DNA from: an uncultured Chloroflexota bacterium
Lineage (GTDB): Bacteria > Chloroflexota > Dehalococcoidia > UBA3495
Assembly: GCA_913020235.1 (NCBI GenBank)
Contig: CAJWBT010000120.1
Coordinates: 1-7,062, forward strand
DNA length: 7,062 nucleotides
Direction of reading: 5' to 3'
Position 1 is the first letter of the stretch. Every line of letters begins with the position of its first letter. Below the pieces are notes generated by a model. The model saw only the letters and a program-made list of their open reading frames with translations, did no database searches and was not told the DNA's origin. Positions 1 to 5,483 of this stretch are shown here, piece after piece. The translations under genes were made by a program, and so were the position numbers.

Positions 1-218
1 CTACGCCACAGCACTTCACGTGTCGAGGATGTCAGCCCTTGACCAGACCGAGGGATTACACCCCAGGTTTCCCGGCGAGTGCTTGCCGGGGTGGCATGCG
101 ACATACTCTGAGACGTAAAGTGAACCAGCCCAAGTCCCGCGCAGGTGACATCAGCCAAGCACGCCATCGTGCGCTCATAATGGCATGCATTGCTGTGGGA
201 AGAGGGCAAGAAGGGCGA
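1..218. other. Gene-free left edge
   Basis: I see no credible gene here. Short open frames exist on both strands, but none shows a recognisable domain or a good ribosome binding site. One simple hairpin is visible, CCCGGC at 71-76 pairing with GCCGGG at 85-90. It has no following T tract, so I do not call it a terminator. Confidence 0.5.
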
Positions 219-253
219 AGAAAAGCTTGAGTCTACCCCGGACGGGGTGACTC
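219..253 (-). terminator. Terminator-like hairpin after the alpha/beta hydrolase
   Basis: Read on the minus strand, this begins 18 bases after the hydrolase stop codon. The arms are GAGTC-(T)-ACCCC (229-239) and GGGGTGACTC (244-253) with a GGAC loop and one bulged base. On the minus strand the hairpin is followed within four bases by TTTTCTT. This matches an intrinsic terminator, although the T tract is interrupted and slightly displaced. Confidence 0.62.
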
Positions 254-271
254 TGGATATATCTCGTTGGT

Positions 272-1054
272 CTAGTCCGGCATGCCGGCCAGGACGCCAG
301 CGAAAAACTCTCCGGCCAGCCGGTTGAACTCCTCCGGCTGCTCGAAATAAGTGCTGTGGGCCGACCCCTGCACAATCTCCAACTTGGACCCCGGGATCAG
401 CAGTTGCAACGCCCGGATCGCCCTGACTGGGTGAATCAGGCTCTCCGCCCCGACGATCAACAGCGTGGGGACGGCCAGCCCGGCGAGGTCCGCGGCCTGG
501 GGGCCGCCGGCGCCATGGGAAGCCGTTCTTATGTCTAGATTCAGCTCCGGATTGAGCGCGGCGATTTCCTGGTACAGGAAAGTCCGGTCCGGATGCTGGT
601 CGACGAAACTGGCGGAAAGCGTCCGCGGCACATCATCTGCCGGGAGGAGGTCAAGGCTCGTTATCGCCTCGACCACCGTTGGGTCACCCGCGCCCCCGGT
701 GGCGTTCCCCAGAATCAGGCCAAGGGTCCGTTCCGGGTAGGCCAGGGCAAACCCCAGACAGGTTAGCCCACCCAGCGCGTGGGCCACCAGAAAGGTGCGC
801 TCCACTTCCAGGAAGTCAAGTAGTTGCCTCAGGTCCTCCACGAAAGCGTTGGTTCCCGGGCCGCCCGGCGGTTCCACCGAGGCGCCATACCCCCGCTGGT
901 CGAAGGTGACGCAGCGGTAGTCCTTGGAGAAGACCGGTACCTGTTGCCACCAGCTCAAGTGGTTGCCGGCGCGCTGGTGGGCGAAAGCTATCGCCGGTCC
1001 GTCGCCGTGGGACTCGTAGTAGATCTCGATGCCGTTGACCGGCGCCTTGGGCAT
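272..1054 (-). CDS. Alpha/beta hydrolase-fold protein with Ser-to-Ala at the nucleophile
   Basis: The product is 260 residues, a normal length for the single-domain alpha/beta hydrolase family. Visible family landmarks are HLSWWQQVPVF (32-42) after the oxyanion strand, FDQRGYGAS (51-59), the nucleophile-elbow region LVAHALGG (89-96), a VPTLLIVGAES strand (195-205), and SAHSTYFEQPEEF (231-243) with the expected catalytic His233. Three active-site positions differ from the usual pattern. The elbow residue, normally Ser, is Ala93 (codon GCG at 778-776). The oxyanion loop reads AHQRAGNH where relatives usually have HG-x-G. The usual acid position after GAE is Ser205, with Glu204 beside it. The fold therefore looks intact while ordinary serine hydrolysis looks unlikely. 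I chose the ATG at 1054 because family homology begins there and AGGGGGT lies just upstream; an in-frame start at 1135 would add a non-homologous leader. No signal peptide is visible, so it is probably cytoplasmic. The gene stands alone; the substrate is unknown. Confidence 0.9.
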   Translation of the reverse strand: MPKAPVNGIEIYYESHGDGPAIAFAHQRAGNHLSWWQQVPVFSKDYRCVTFDQRGYGASVEPPGGPGTNAFVEDLRQLLDFLEVERTFLVAHALGGLTCLGFALAYPERTLGLILGNATGGAGDPTVVEAITSLDLLPADDVPRTLSASFVDQHPDRTFLYQEIAALNPELNLDIRTASHGAGGPQAADLAGLAVPTLLIVGAESLIHPVRAIRALQLLIPGSKLEIVQGSAHSTYFEQPEEFNRLAGEFFAGVLAGMPD

Positions 1055-1472
1055 GGCCCACCCCCTGTGGCGAGATTCAAGGGCGGCACGAAGACCGCCG
1101 CACCTGCCGCGACAGAAACGGAACTGGCTGAGCATTTCATTCCGTGGGTTTGCCCCGGAGTCTCCGCGGTGCGACTACCCGGATTCGCCCCAATTCTAGC
1201 AAACCATATGGCGCCCTGTCGCACGGCGCCGGCCTCGCCGCACGCCCAGGTTGCTTGAGCCCATAGCTTCGGCGCCAAAGTCCCGTTGCCGCGACCGGGT
1301 CATCACAGGAAATCAGTGTCGTTGGGGTTTGCCCGGGAAAACTGGGAGCACGCCGAACTCCACGGCATTGCAATCGCCGGGTTTGGAGAAGCGGCGGTCA
1401 ACGAAAAGGCCCAAACTCGTTATGTTTACAAATAGGCGGTTTGGTCGCCAAGCTGATAAATTAGTTATGTCG
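1055..1472. other. Intergenic stretch upstream of the hydrolase
   Basis: No gene is recognised on either strand. The minus-strand promoter and leader of the hydrolase should lie at its left end, but I see no convincing -35/-10 pair. A hairpin is formed by GGCGCC at 1210-1215 and GGCGCC at 1225-1230 (each also a palindrome). The right end, about 1419-1470, is distinctly AT-rich for this window and may hold a promoter reading right; no hexamer pair is good enough to call. Confidence 0.45.
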
Positions 1473-1530
1473 CACCGGGCTGGGCTCACCCGGTGACCGC
1501 TTACCGGTCAGCCGCCAATATGCCGGCGGT
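1473..1530. other. Run of three consecutive small hairpins
   Basis: Three stem-loops follow each other with almost no gap. CACCGGG (1473-1479) pairs with CCCGGTG (1489-1495). TGACCG (1494-1499) pairs with CGGTCA (1505-1510). CCGCC (1512-1516) pairs with GGCGG (1525-1529). They lie between an AT-rich stretch and the possible small membrane-protein gene at 1585, so they could form a structured leader. No T tract follows on the plus strand. I do not recognise a known riboswitch. Confidence 0.4.
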
Positions 1531-1584
1531 TCTCCTTCGACGGATAGAACCGCTGGAGGATTTCCACAGCGTTAGAGCGTTGCT

Positions 1585-1848
1585 ATGAGATACTTTGACC
1601 TGAAATATTTTGCCGTAGAATTGGTCCTGCTCCTGCCGATCAAGGTCGCCGCGTTGATCCCCATCCTGGTGTTTGCGTTTCCGTACACTGTCTGGAGTCT
1701 GTTCGGGAAATCGTTCAACTACAGGCTCCAACGAGACACCGGCCCGGTCGACAAGGCTCGCCGGGTGTGGGTATGGCGGGGGGACTGGAGGCAATTCTGG
1801 CTCGGGCCTAGATATGACACCGTTAGGCGATTAGAGGAGCCGGACTGA
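1585..1848 (+). CDS. Possible small membrane protein, unknown function
   Basis: I do not recognise this 87-residue product. Residues 9-40 form a long hydrophobic stretch containing Glu12 and Lys20, with prolines at 18, 26 and 33. It is long enough for one tilted helix or a hairpin of two short helices. A basic, tryptophan-rich tail follows, with WVWRGDWRQFW around 62-72. An in-frame stop lies just upstream of the ATG, so 1585 is the first ATG of the frame. The nearest ribosome-binding-like sequence is a weak AGAG at 1574-1577; a better GGAGGA at 1555-1560 is too far away at 24 bases. The gene stands alone. Composition and the clear split into a hydrophobic part and a polar tail argue for a real protein, but no family match supports it. 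Confidence 0.45.
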   Translation: MRYFDLKYFAVELVLLLPIKVAALIPILVFAFPYTVWSLFGKSFNYRLQRDTGPVDKARRVWVWRGDWRQFWLGPRYDTVRRLEEPD

Positions 1849-2263
1849 GGCTGGGGCCGCTCGCCCTTTATCGCCGACCGTTCCCTTGGCGGGTGTCTTC
1901 CCATGACGAAGCCAAGGACGGGAATGACGGGCCGAAGCTGCCGCCCGCGGTTCCACGCCATTGTGTGCTTGGCAGGGAACGACTGATCAACTCACAAGAG
2001 TTCGTCCATCCCCTTGGCCGCGTGACGCCGCTTCTTCGGAATCCCCAAACCGCTCCATGGATGCTCATCCCCTCTGCGTGATCGGCCCTGCGAAGCCGGC
2101 TGCACAGCTCCGCTCCGCATGATCCTTCCCGCCTTCTCTTCGCGCATCGATCGTTGTGGTTGAGAGAGGTTTTTGAGTGGCGCACTCTTCAACCGCCCTA
2201 AGCGGTCGTGGGCACCACCTCAGAGGGACATTGTTGCTCTGCCCCTTGAAGGTGTAGCACGCC
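1849..2263. other. Long stretch without a recognisable gene
   Basis: Frames on both strands are open for 60-100 codons, but the translations look like chance reading through GC-rich DNA. Small inverted repeats are present: CCTTGGC (1884-1890) with GCCAAGG (1911-1917), GAGTG/CACTC around a GCG loop near 2175-2187, and ACCGC (2192-2196) with GCGGT (2202-2206). The last two, followed by the strong hairpin at 2264-2296, leave open a small plus-strand RNA ending at that hairpin, but nothing identifies one. Confidence 0.4.
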
Positions 2264-2296
2264 GAAAACGCGGCCGCCCGCGGGCGCCGCGTTTTC
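2264..2296. terminator. Near-palindromic hairpin, possible bidirectional terminator
   Basis: GAAAACGCGGC (2264-2274) and GCCGCGTTTTC (2286-2296) are perfect complements over 11 bases. The loop contains a second palindrome, GCCCGCGGGC (2276-2285). The outer A/T pairs give a TTTTC run at the 3' edge on both strands, the usual form of a bidirectional intrinsic terminator. On the minus strand it lies about 100 bases beyond the stop of the DNA-binding protein gene, its most likely client. The T runs are short and lie within the stem. Confidence 0.5.
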
Positions 2297-2397
2297 TCGA
2301 TCTGATCGCACCAGACGGGACCGTTCCGGCCGCCAGAGGGCTCCCCGCACGAGTGGGCGAGGCAAGTCGCCCGCCTCGGGAAGCCAAGCCGAGATGA

Positions 2398-2613
2398 TTA
2401 CCCTTGCTTCTGAGAAGCCAGGAAGTTGGAGATCTCGTCTGGCCTGAAACGGCGGTCGCCACGAAACCCGATGCGGTAGGAAGGGAGCAGCCCCATGTCG
2501 GCCCAGCGGCGCACCGAGTTCATGTGAGCGCCCAGGAGATGGGCGACCTCGGAAACCGTAAGCATCTTTCCATTGCTTGGGTGATACCCTGCCGGGTGGT
2601 GAATGGCAACCAA
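2398..2613 (-). CDS. Excisionase/MerR-like helix-turn-helix DNA-binding protein
   Basis: The 71-residue product is almost entirely one winged helix-turn-helix domain of the excisionase/MerR type. MLTVSEVAHLLGAH (17-30) is the first helix-turn, NSVRRWADMGLLPSYRIG (32-49) is the recognition helix and turn, and GDRRFRPDEISNFL (52-65) is the wing and closing helix. I chose TTG at 2613 because GAGAGGAGG stands six bases upstream, the best ribosome binding site in this part of the window. ATG at 2565 would give a bare 55-residue domain with no properly spaced site. Such proteins act either as transcription regulators or as directionality factors for site-specific recombinases, and sequence alone does not decide which. 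No integrase lies beside it. Paired 14-base repeats about 135-165 bases upstream (2747-2780) are possible binding sites. Confidence 0.83.
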   Translation of the reverse strand: MVAIHHPAGYHPSNGKMLTVSEVAHLLGAHMNSVRRWADMGLLPSYRIGFRGDRRFRPDEISNFLASQKQG

Positions 2614-3101
2614 CTCGGGCCTCCTCTCTTGCCCATTTGTCAGTCGCAGCGTAGCAGGGAGTCCGCCGTGGCCACAATCGGGTTTGACCCCCAACTCTCT
2701 ACAAGTCAGCCCCCAATACCGTGGAAATTGGTGCTTCTTGGATTGGAGGTATTGTGAGGTGGTGTAAGGTATTGTGAGGTTTTGTGATCTTGACTCCCCC
2801 GAGGCATGGCCCCATACTCCCGGTTAAGTGTGATCAAGCTGGAAGTAACCTGGGTGAGGTATGCTTTTCACTTGGCACCGGGCGCTCTGGTGAGGCTCCG
2901 CTTAGTAGAGCCGGGCTTGGAGCCAGCGTGACGAACGTCAATTTCGCCGGGGCGAAGCCAAAGTGGCCCCTGGCTTAGATTTGTTGAAGCCACCCCAAGC
3001 AGACCGGGGCAGCACTACTATCGAAGCTCAAACGACACGGCTCCCTTATCAAGCGTGATTTCGACGAAGGAACCAGCCACTAAGCGCGCGATAGAACCCC
3101 T
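2614..3101. other. Intergenic region between divergent genes
   Basis: This separates the minus-strand DNA-binding protein gene from the plus-strand CSLREA-type gene and should hold both promoters. No persuasive -35/-10 pairs are visible. It contains the paired direct repeats at 2747-2780. Several short stems lie in the half nearer the plus-strand gene: GGCTC (2894-2898) with GAGCC (2908-2912), an alternative GGCTCC (2894-2899) with GGAGCC (2919-2924), and TTCGC/GCGAA around a CGGG loop near 2943-2956. I compared it by eye with common riboswitch consensus patterns and found no match. Confidence 0.45.
2747..2780. repeat. Two 14-base direct repeats spaced 20 bases apart
   Basis: AGGTATTGTGAGGT occurs exactly at 2747-2760 and again at 2767-2780, so the repeats start 20 bases apart, close to two helical turns. 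A partial third element (GAGGTTTTGTGA) follows. CAATACC at 2714-2720 is the inverse of the GGTATTG core, giving an inverted arrangement as well. The spacing puts bound proteins on one face of the helix, as in operators or excisionase sites. The nearest candidate ligand is the helix-turn-helix protein encoded at 2398-2613. Confidence 0.6.
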
Positions 3102-3108
3102 AGGAGGG
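3102..3108 (+). promoter_or_regulatory. Ribosome binding site of the CSLREA-type gene
   Basis: AGGAGGG lies eight bases before the ATG at 3117, a near-ideal site. It fixes the start of the truncated secreted protein and shows that its expression signals were intact. Confidence 0.75.
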
Positions 3109-3116
3109 ATCGGGCG

Positions 3117-3311
3117 ATGAAAAAGGGATTGGTATCGCTACTGGTTGTCTTGGCCGCGCTTGCCGTGGCCCTGGCAGGTTCAACCGGCGGCTCCAGCGCG
3201 GCAACCGTGTTTACGGTCAATACCACCGTTGACCACGCCGACGGAGCTTGCGACTCTGATTGCTCGCTGCGGGACGCCATAGAGACCTCAAGTGAGCCGG
3301 CCGGTTTCTAG
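3117..3311 (+). pseudogene. Truncated secreted CSLREA-domain protein (N-terminal part)
   Basis: The frame starts with a strong ribosome binding site and encodes a classic signal peptide: MKK, a leucine/valine/alanine core (about 5-20), then small residues with a likely cleavage site near SSAAT (25-29). FTVNTTVDHADGACDSDCSL (from residue 32) then matches the CSLREA N-terminal domain, including the CSLRDAI signature. In this family the domain leads into a long parallel beta-helix or cell-surface region of several hundred residues. Here the frame ends at residue 64, right after the domain, and no continuation is visible in any frame downstream. I read it as a 5' remnant, cut about where the MFS gene region begins. 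It could still be translated and secreted as a small protein of about 35 mature residues, but the abrupt loss of homology favours truncation. Confidence 0.72.
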
Positions 3312-3319
3312 CAGGTAGT

Positions 3320-3356
3320 CTTGCCCCACTACCTCCGGTACAAGAGGTGGTGCAAG
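3320..3356 (+). other. Hairpin overlapping the start of the MFS gene
   Basis: CTTGC (3320-3324) pairs with GCAAG (3352-3356), and inside it ACCTC (3331-3335) pairs with GAGGT (3344-3348). The GTG start codons at 3347 and 3350 and the AGAGG before them lie in the 3' arm. The structure could reduce translation of the transporter, or act as an attenuator after the truncated upstream gene. No T tract follows. Confidence 0.4.
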
Positions 3357-3360
3357 ACCG
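3330..3360 (+). repeat. Left copy of an imperfect direct repeat flanking the MFS gene
   Basis: This segment matches 4685-4715 at 24 of 31 positions by my count, sharing TACCT, GGTACAA and GCAAGACC. Translated in the equivalent frame both copies give YL-x-Y-x-(K/R)W-x-KT. It overlaps the transporter start. Confidence 0.4.
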
Positions 3361-4633
3361 GGAGAAAGGACTCAATATCGCCACGCCACCAGAGCATGGG
3401 CTTGGGGCCGGCCGCCGGATCTTCTACGGCTGGATCATCGTTGGGGTAGCGGCCCTTGCGTTTTTTAGCAGCGGTCCAGGCCAGTCGTACGTCTTCTCCG
3501 TCTTCCTAGATTCGATTATCTCTGATACCGGGTTATCCAGGCCGGGCATATCCGCCTTGTTCATGGCGAGCACCGCCGCGAGCGCCCTGATGGTCAGCGT
3601 CGTTGGCCGCATGGCCGACCGGTTTGGGCCACGAGCGATGTTGATTGCAGTTGGATGTGCCCTCCCGGTTGCCTGCTTCGGGATGGCTGTTGCAACCAAT
3701 CGGATACTGTTCTACCTGGCCTTCGCCAGCCTCCGCGCCCTCGGCCAGGGCTCATTGCCGATCAACGCTACTCTGTTGGTGAACCAATGGTTCGTATCCC
3801 GTCGCGGCCAAGCGATAGCGATCATGGGACTCGGGATGGTGCTCTCCACCGCGGTCTTTCCGCCGCTGGCCAGACTCCTGATCGACCATATCGGCTGGCG
3901 GGAGGCATACGCCTTGCTCGGGATACTCGCGTTGGTTCTCGTCGTCCCACCCGCGTTGCTATTCGTCCGCAACAGACCCGAGGACATCGGGCTGTTTCCG
4001 GATGGAAGGCCCCATCCACCAGCGGTGGAGACACGGCAAGCCAAGGCCGGTGCCGACCGGGACAGGCGGGTCTTGAGTTCTCCGACTTTCTGGCTCCTGG
4101 GATTGTCTCTAGCTACGACCAGCCTGGTAACGACGGCGTTGACGTTCCACCAGACATCCATCTTTGTAGAGAGCGGACTGAGCGAAACGCTGGCCGCAGG
4201 GGTCTTCGTCATTTACGCCGCCTCCTCCGCGGTAACCACGATGATCGGCGGCTTAGTCGTTGACCGGACCGGGCCGAAGGTACTTTTCGGATTCGGCATG
4301 GTAATGCTTCTCTTGGCACTCTTATTGGCGGTAGCCATCAACTCTATCTTTCTCGCGGTGTTGTATGTTCTGGTCATGGGTATCGCCGGCGGTTTCCACG
4401 CCATTGTCCAGGGGGTAATCTGGGCGCATTACTATGGCCGTCACCGGCTCGGCCGCGTGCAAGGGACGGCCACGACGATCGGGATTTGTGGCTCCGCCGT
4501 TGGCCCCCTGCCTTTGGCACTTTTTCACGATGTGACGGGCACCTACACGGCTGGGATGGTGGCGATAATGGTTCTGCCGGCACTGTCCTTGCTGAGCATA
4601 GCATTGGCCCGCCCAAGGAGCCTCGCTGGATAG
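3347..4633 (+). CDS. MFS transporter, oxalate/formate antiporter or monocarboxylate-like
   Basis: A 428-residue inner-membrane transporter with twelve hydrophobic segments, at about 27-43, 66-86, 97-115, 119-138, 157-178, 187-207, then after a polar central loop 248-268, 280-303, 311-332, 333-356, 372-395 and 399-422. MFS motif A appears between helices 2 and 3 as GRMADRFGPR (87-96) and again between helices 8 and 9 as GGLVVDRTGPK (301-311). The opening YGWIIVGVA, the segment GQSYVFSVFLDSI, the central RNRPEDIGLFPDG and the HYYGRHRLGRVQG motif are typical of the oxalate/formate-monocarboxylate branch, so a small organic anion is the likely substrate; this is family inference. The start is uncertain: GTG at 3347 or 3350 with a poorly spaced AGAGG, and homology begins near residue 24. 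Neighbours offer no pathway context. An imperfect 31-base repeat flanks the gene on both sides. Confidence 0.93.
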   Translation: MVQDREKGLNIATPPEHGLGAGRRIFYGWIIVGVAALAFFSSGPGQSYVFSVFLDSIISDTGLSRPGISALFMASTAASALMVSVVGRMADRFGPRAMLIAVGCALPVACFGMAVATNRILFYLAFASLRALGQGSLPINATLLVNQWFVSRRGQAIAIMGLGMVLSTAVFPPLARLLIDHIGWREAYALLGILALVLVVPPALLFVRNRPEDIGLFPDGRPHPPAVETRQAKAGADRDRRVLSSPTFWLLGLSLATTSLVTTALTFHQTSIFVESGLSETLAAGVFVIYAASSAVTTMIGGLVVDRTGPKVLFGFGMVMLLLALLLAVAINSIFLAVLYVLVMGIAGGFHAIVQGVIWAHYYGRHRLGRVQGTATTIGICGSAVGPLPLALFHDVTGTYTAGMVAIMVLPALSLLSIALARPRSLAG

Positions 4634-4684
4634 ACGAGATACATGCCGGCTGATTCGGCGGCTGGATGACCGGCAGACCTGCGT

Positions 4685-4715
4685 TACCTGTGGTACAACA
4701 AATGGGGCAAGACCA
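4685..4715 (+). repeat. Right copy of an imperfect direct repeat flanking the MFS gene
   Basis: Partner of 3330-3360, lying 52 bases after the transporter stop codon and before the GIY-YIG gene. The pair brackets the transporter as a unit of about 1.35 kb. The divergence means any duplication would be old. Confidence 0.4.
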
Positions 4716-4765
4716 CCGGCGTGCTTTCCTTCCCGCAAAAAGCAATTTGGATAGGGCAGAGTCCT

Positions 4766-5011
4766 TTGAACTGGATCGTCTACATTCTGCGATGCGCCGA
4801 CGGGACCCTGTATACGGGCATCACCAATGATTTGGAGCGCCGCATGGCGGAACACGAAGGGGGGCAAGGCGCAAAATACACGAAAGGCCGCGGTCCGCTG
4901 CAGCTCGTTTACCAGGAAACTTGCCGGGGAAGGGGGCTCGCCACAAAACGTGAACTCGAGATAAAGTCGTTGGACAGAAGAGCAAAGCTCTTACTGGTTT
5001 CAAGAAAATAG
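4766..5011 (+). CDS. GIY-YIG nuclease-fold protein (UPF0213/YhbQ-like)
   Basis: A small 81-residue protein that is essentially one GIY-YIG domain. The two signature strands read VYI (5-7) and YTG (16-18), followed by [15 protein letters not shown] (19-33) with the conserved arginine in ERR, then [15 protein letters not shown] (35-49) and the closing [17 protein letters not shown], which carries the metal-ligand-type glutamate of the family. Length and motif order match the stand-alone UPF0213 family, whose members are linked to nucleic-acid cleavage or repair; the exact role is not settled. I prefer TTG at 4766 because family homology starts at the following NWIVYIL and the length then fits. 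GTG at 4721 would add 15 unrelated residues and lacks a ribosome binding site. A weak AGGG lies near 4753. It stands alone between the transporter and the tRNA fragment. Confidence 0.9.
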   Translation: MNWIVYILRCADGTLYTGITNDLERRMAEHEGGQGAKYTKGRGPLQLVYQETCRGRGLATKRELEIKSLDRRAKLLLVSRK

Positions 5012-5083
5012 CCCGGAAACTGCGAATGTGAGGCGGGAGTTTTGAGCCAATCATTGACCGGAGACCCACACCTAATCCGTACC

Positions 5084-5124
5084 TGGTCGGGGCGGGCAGA
5101 ATCGAACTGCCGACCTCCTGGTCC
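5084..5124 (-). tRNA. 3' fragment of a tRNA-Pro gene, likely attachment-site remnant
   Basis: Read on the minus strand this is the 3' part of a tRNA. GGACCAGG is the end of the anticodon loop and the 3' anticodon stem, AGGTC is the variable loop, GGCAG-TTCGATT-CTGCC is a perfect T arm, and CGCCCCG-A-CCA is the acceptor strand with discriminator A and encoded CCA. G72 with A73 implies a C1-G72 pair, characteristic of bacterial tRNA-Pro, and the bases beside the stem fit an NGG anticodon. Upstream on the minus strand the expected 5' half (acceptor CGGGGCG, D arm, 5' anticodon stem) is absent from at least 5125 to 5440. The break falls in the anticodon loop, a common crossover site for tyrosine integrases. 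It cannot make a functional tRNA by itself. Confidence 0.85.
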
Positions 5125-5137
5125 AGTGCTTTGCGGA

Positions 5138-5422
5138 ATGACCAGCGCCTGGCGGTCACGGCGGCAGTCAAGGCCAAAAAGCCGCGAACGGCATCGCCGA
5201 AAAGCCCAGCGATGCCAGCTGTGGGCCAACCGCGACGGGAAACCGGCTCAGAAAGGCACTCAGAGCCCCGCAGAGGCCGTTACGGAGCCGGAGCCTACCG
5301 AGGGGAAGACACCGGCCCACTCTTGCCAAGAGCACCAGACGGCGTTCAAGCAGCACAGCCGAGGCGAGAATGTCTGGTGGAGCCACAAGACCGGAGATGG
5401 GAGGTGGTGTCGGGAGAAGTAA
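5138..5422 (+). pseudogene. C-terminal part of a zinc-ribbon protein, possibly phage-derived
   Basis: From an ATG at 5138 the frame gives 94 residues. The first 60 are basic then Pro/Glu/Thr-rich, like a linker. The last 35 carry a compact metal-binding pattern: Cys63-x2-His66, then WWSHKTGDGRWC with His83 and Cys91, and a short charged end. This CxxH...HxxxxxxxC arrangement resembles C-terminal zinc ribbons I associate with phage-type recombination or single-strand annealing proteins; I cannot confirm the family. A terminator follows 25 bases after the stop, supporting a real gene end on this strand. The N-terminal catalytic or core domain is missing. The frame runs back across the tRNA fragment, so the upstream part was probably lost at the integration boundary. 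A frameshift near 5200 is also possible, because another plus frame starting at 5131 reads as a plausible helix and linker. Confidence 0.5.
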
Positions 5423-5447
5423 GGCCCTTAGCACGACCAACGATAAT

Positions 5448-5480
5448 GGCCCCTGGGTACGCCTGGGGGCCTTTCTCTTG
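5448..5480 (+). terminator. Intrinsic terminator after the zinc-ribbon fragment
   Basis: GGCCCC (5448-5453) pairs with GGGGCC (5466-5471) around a 12-base loop, followed at once by TTTCTCTT on the plus strand. It sits between the convergent stops at 5422 (plus) and 5484 (minus). On the minus strand the hairpin is not followed by a T tract, so it serves the plus-strand gene. Confidence 0.68.
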
Positions 5481-5483
5481 TCT

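Noticed and set aside
1421..1470. Sigma-70 promoter in the AT-rich segment
   Set aside because: TTTACA at 1425-1430 is a fair -35, but no -10 hexamer occurs at 16-18 bases; other hexamer pairs match poorly.
1868..2185. Minus-strand frame of about 100 codons
   Set aside because: Arginine/serine-rich translation without domain, ribosome binding site or neighbours; it looks like chance reading of GC-rich DNA.
2173..2397. Plus-strand frame ending at the DNA-binding protein gene
   Set aside because: It crosses the strong palindromic hairpin at 2264-2296 and its translation is low-complexity Arg/Pro/Ala with no motif.
2781..3101. Riboswitch in the leader of the CSLREA gene
   Set aside because: Compared by eye with c-di-GMP, fluoride, TPP, glycine and FMN type consensus cores; none of their conserved cores is present.
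3655..4263. Long alternative plus-strand frame inside the transporter gene
   Set aside because: It lies entirely within the well-supported MFS frame and its product has no hydrophobic pattern or domain; a shadow of the GC-rich coding sequence.
5042..5137. Extension of the zinc-ribbon frame upstream from a TTG at 5042
   Set aside because: That part is antisense to the tRNA fragment, a familiar source of spurious protein predictions, and it has no family resemblance.
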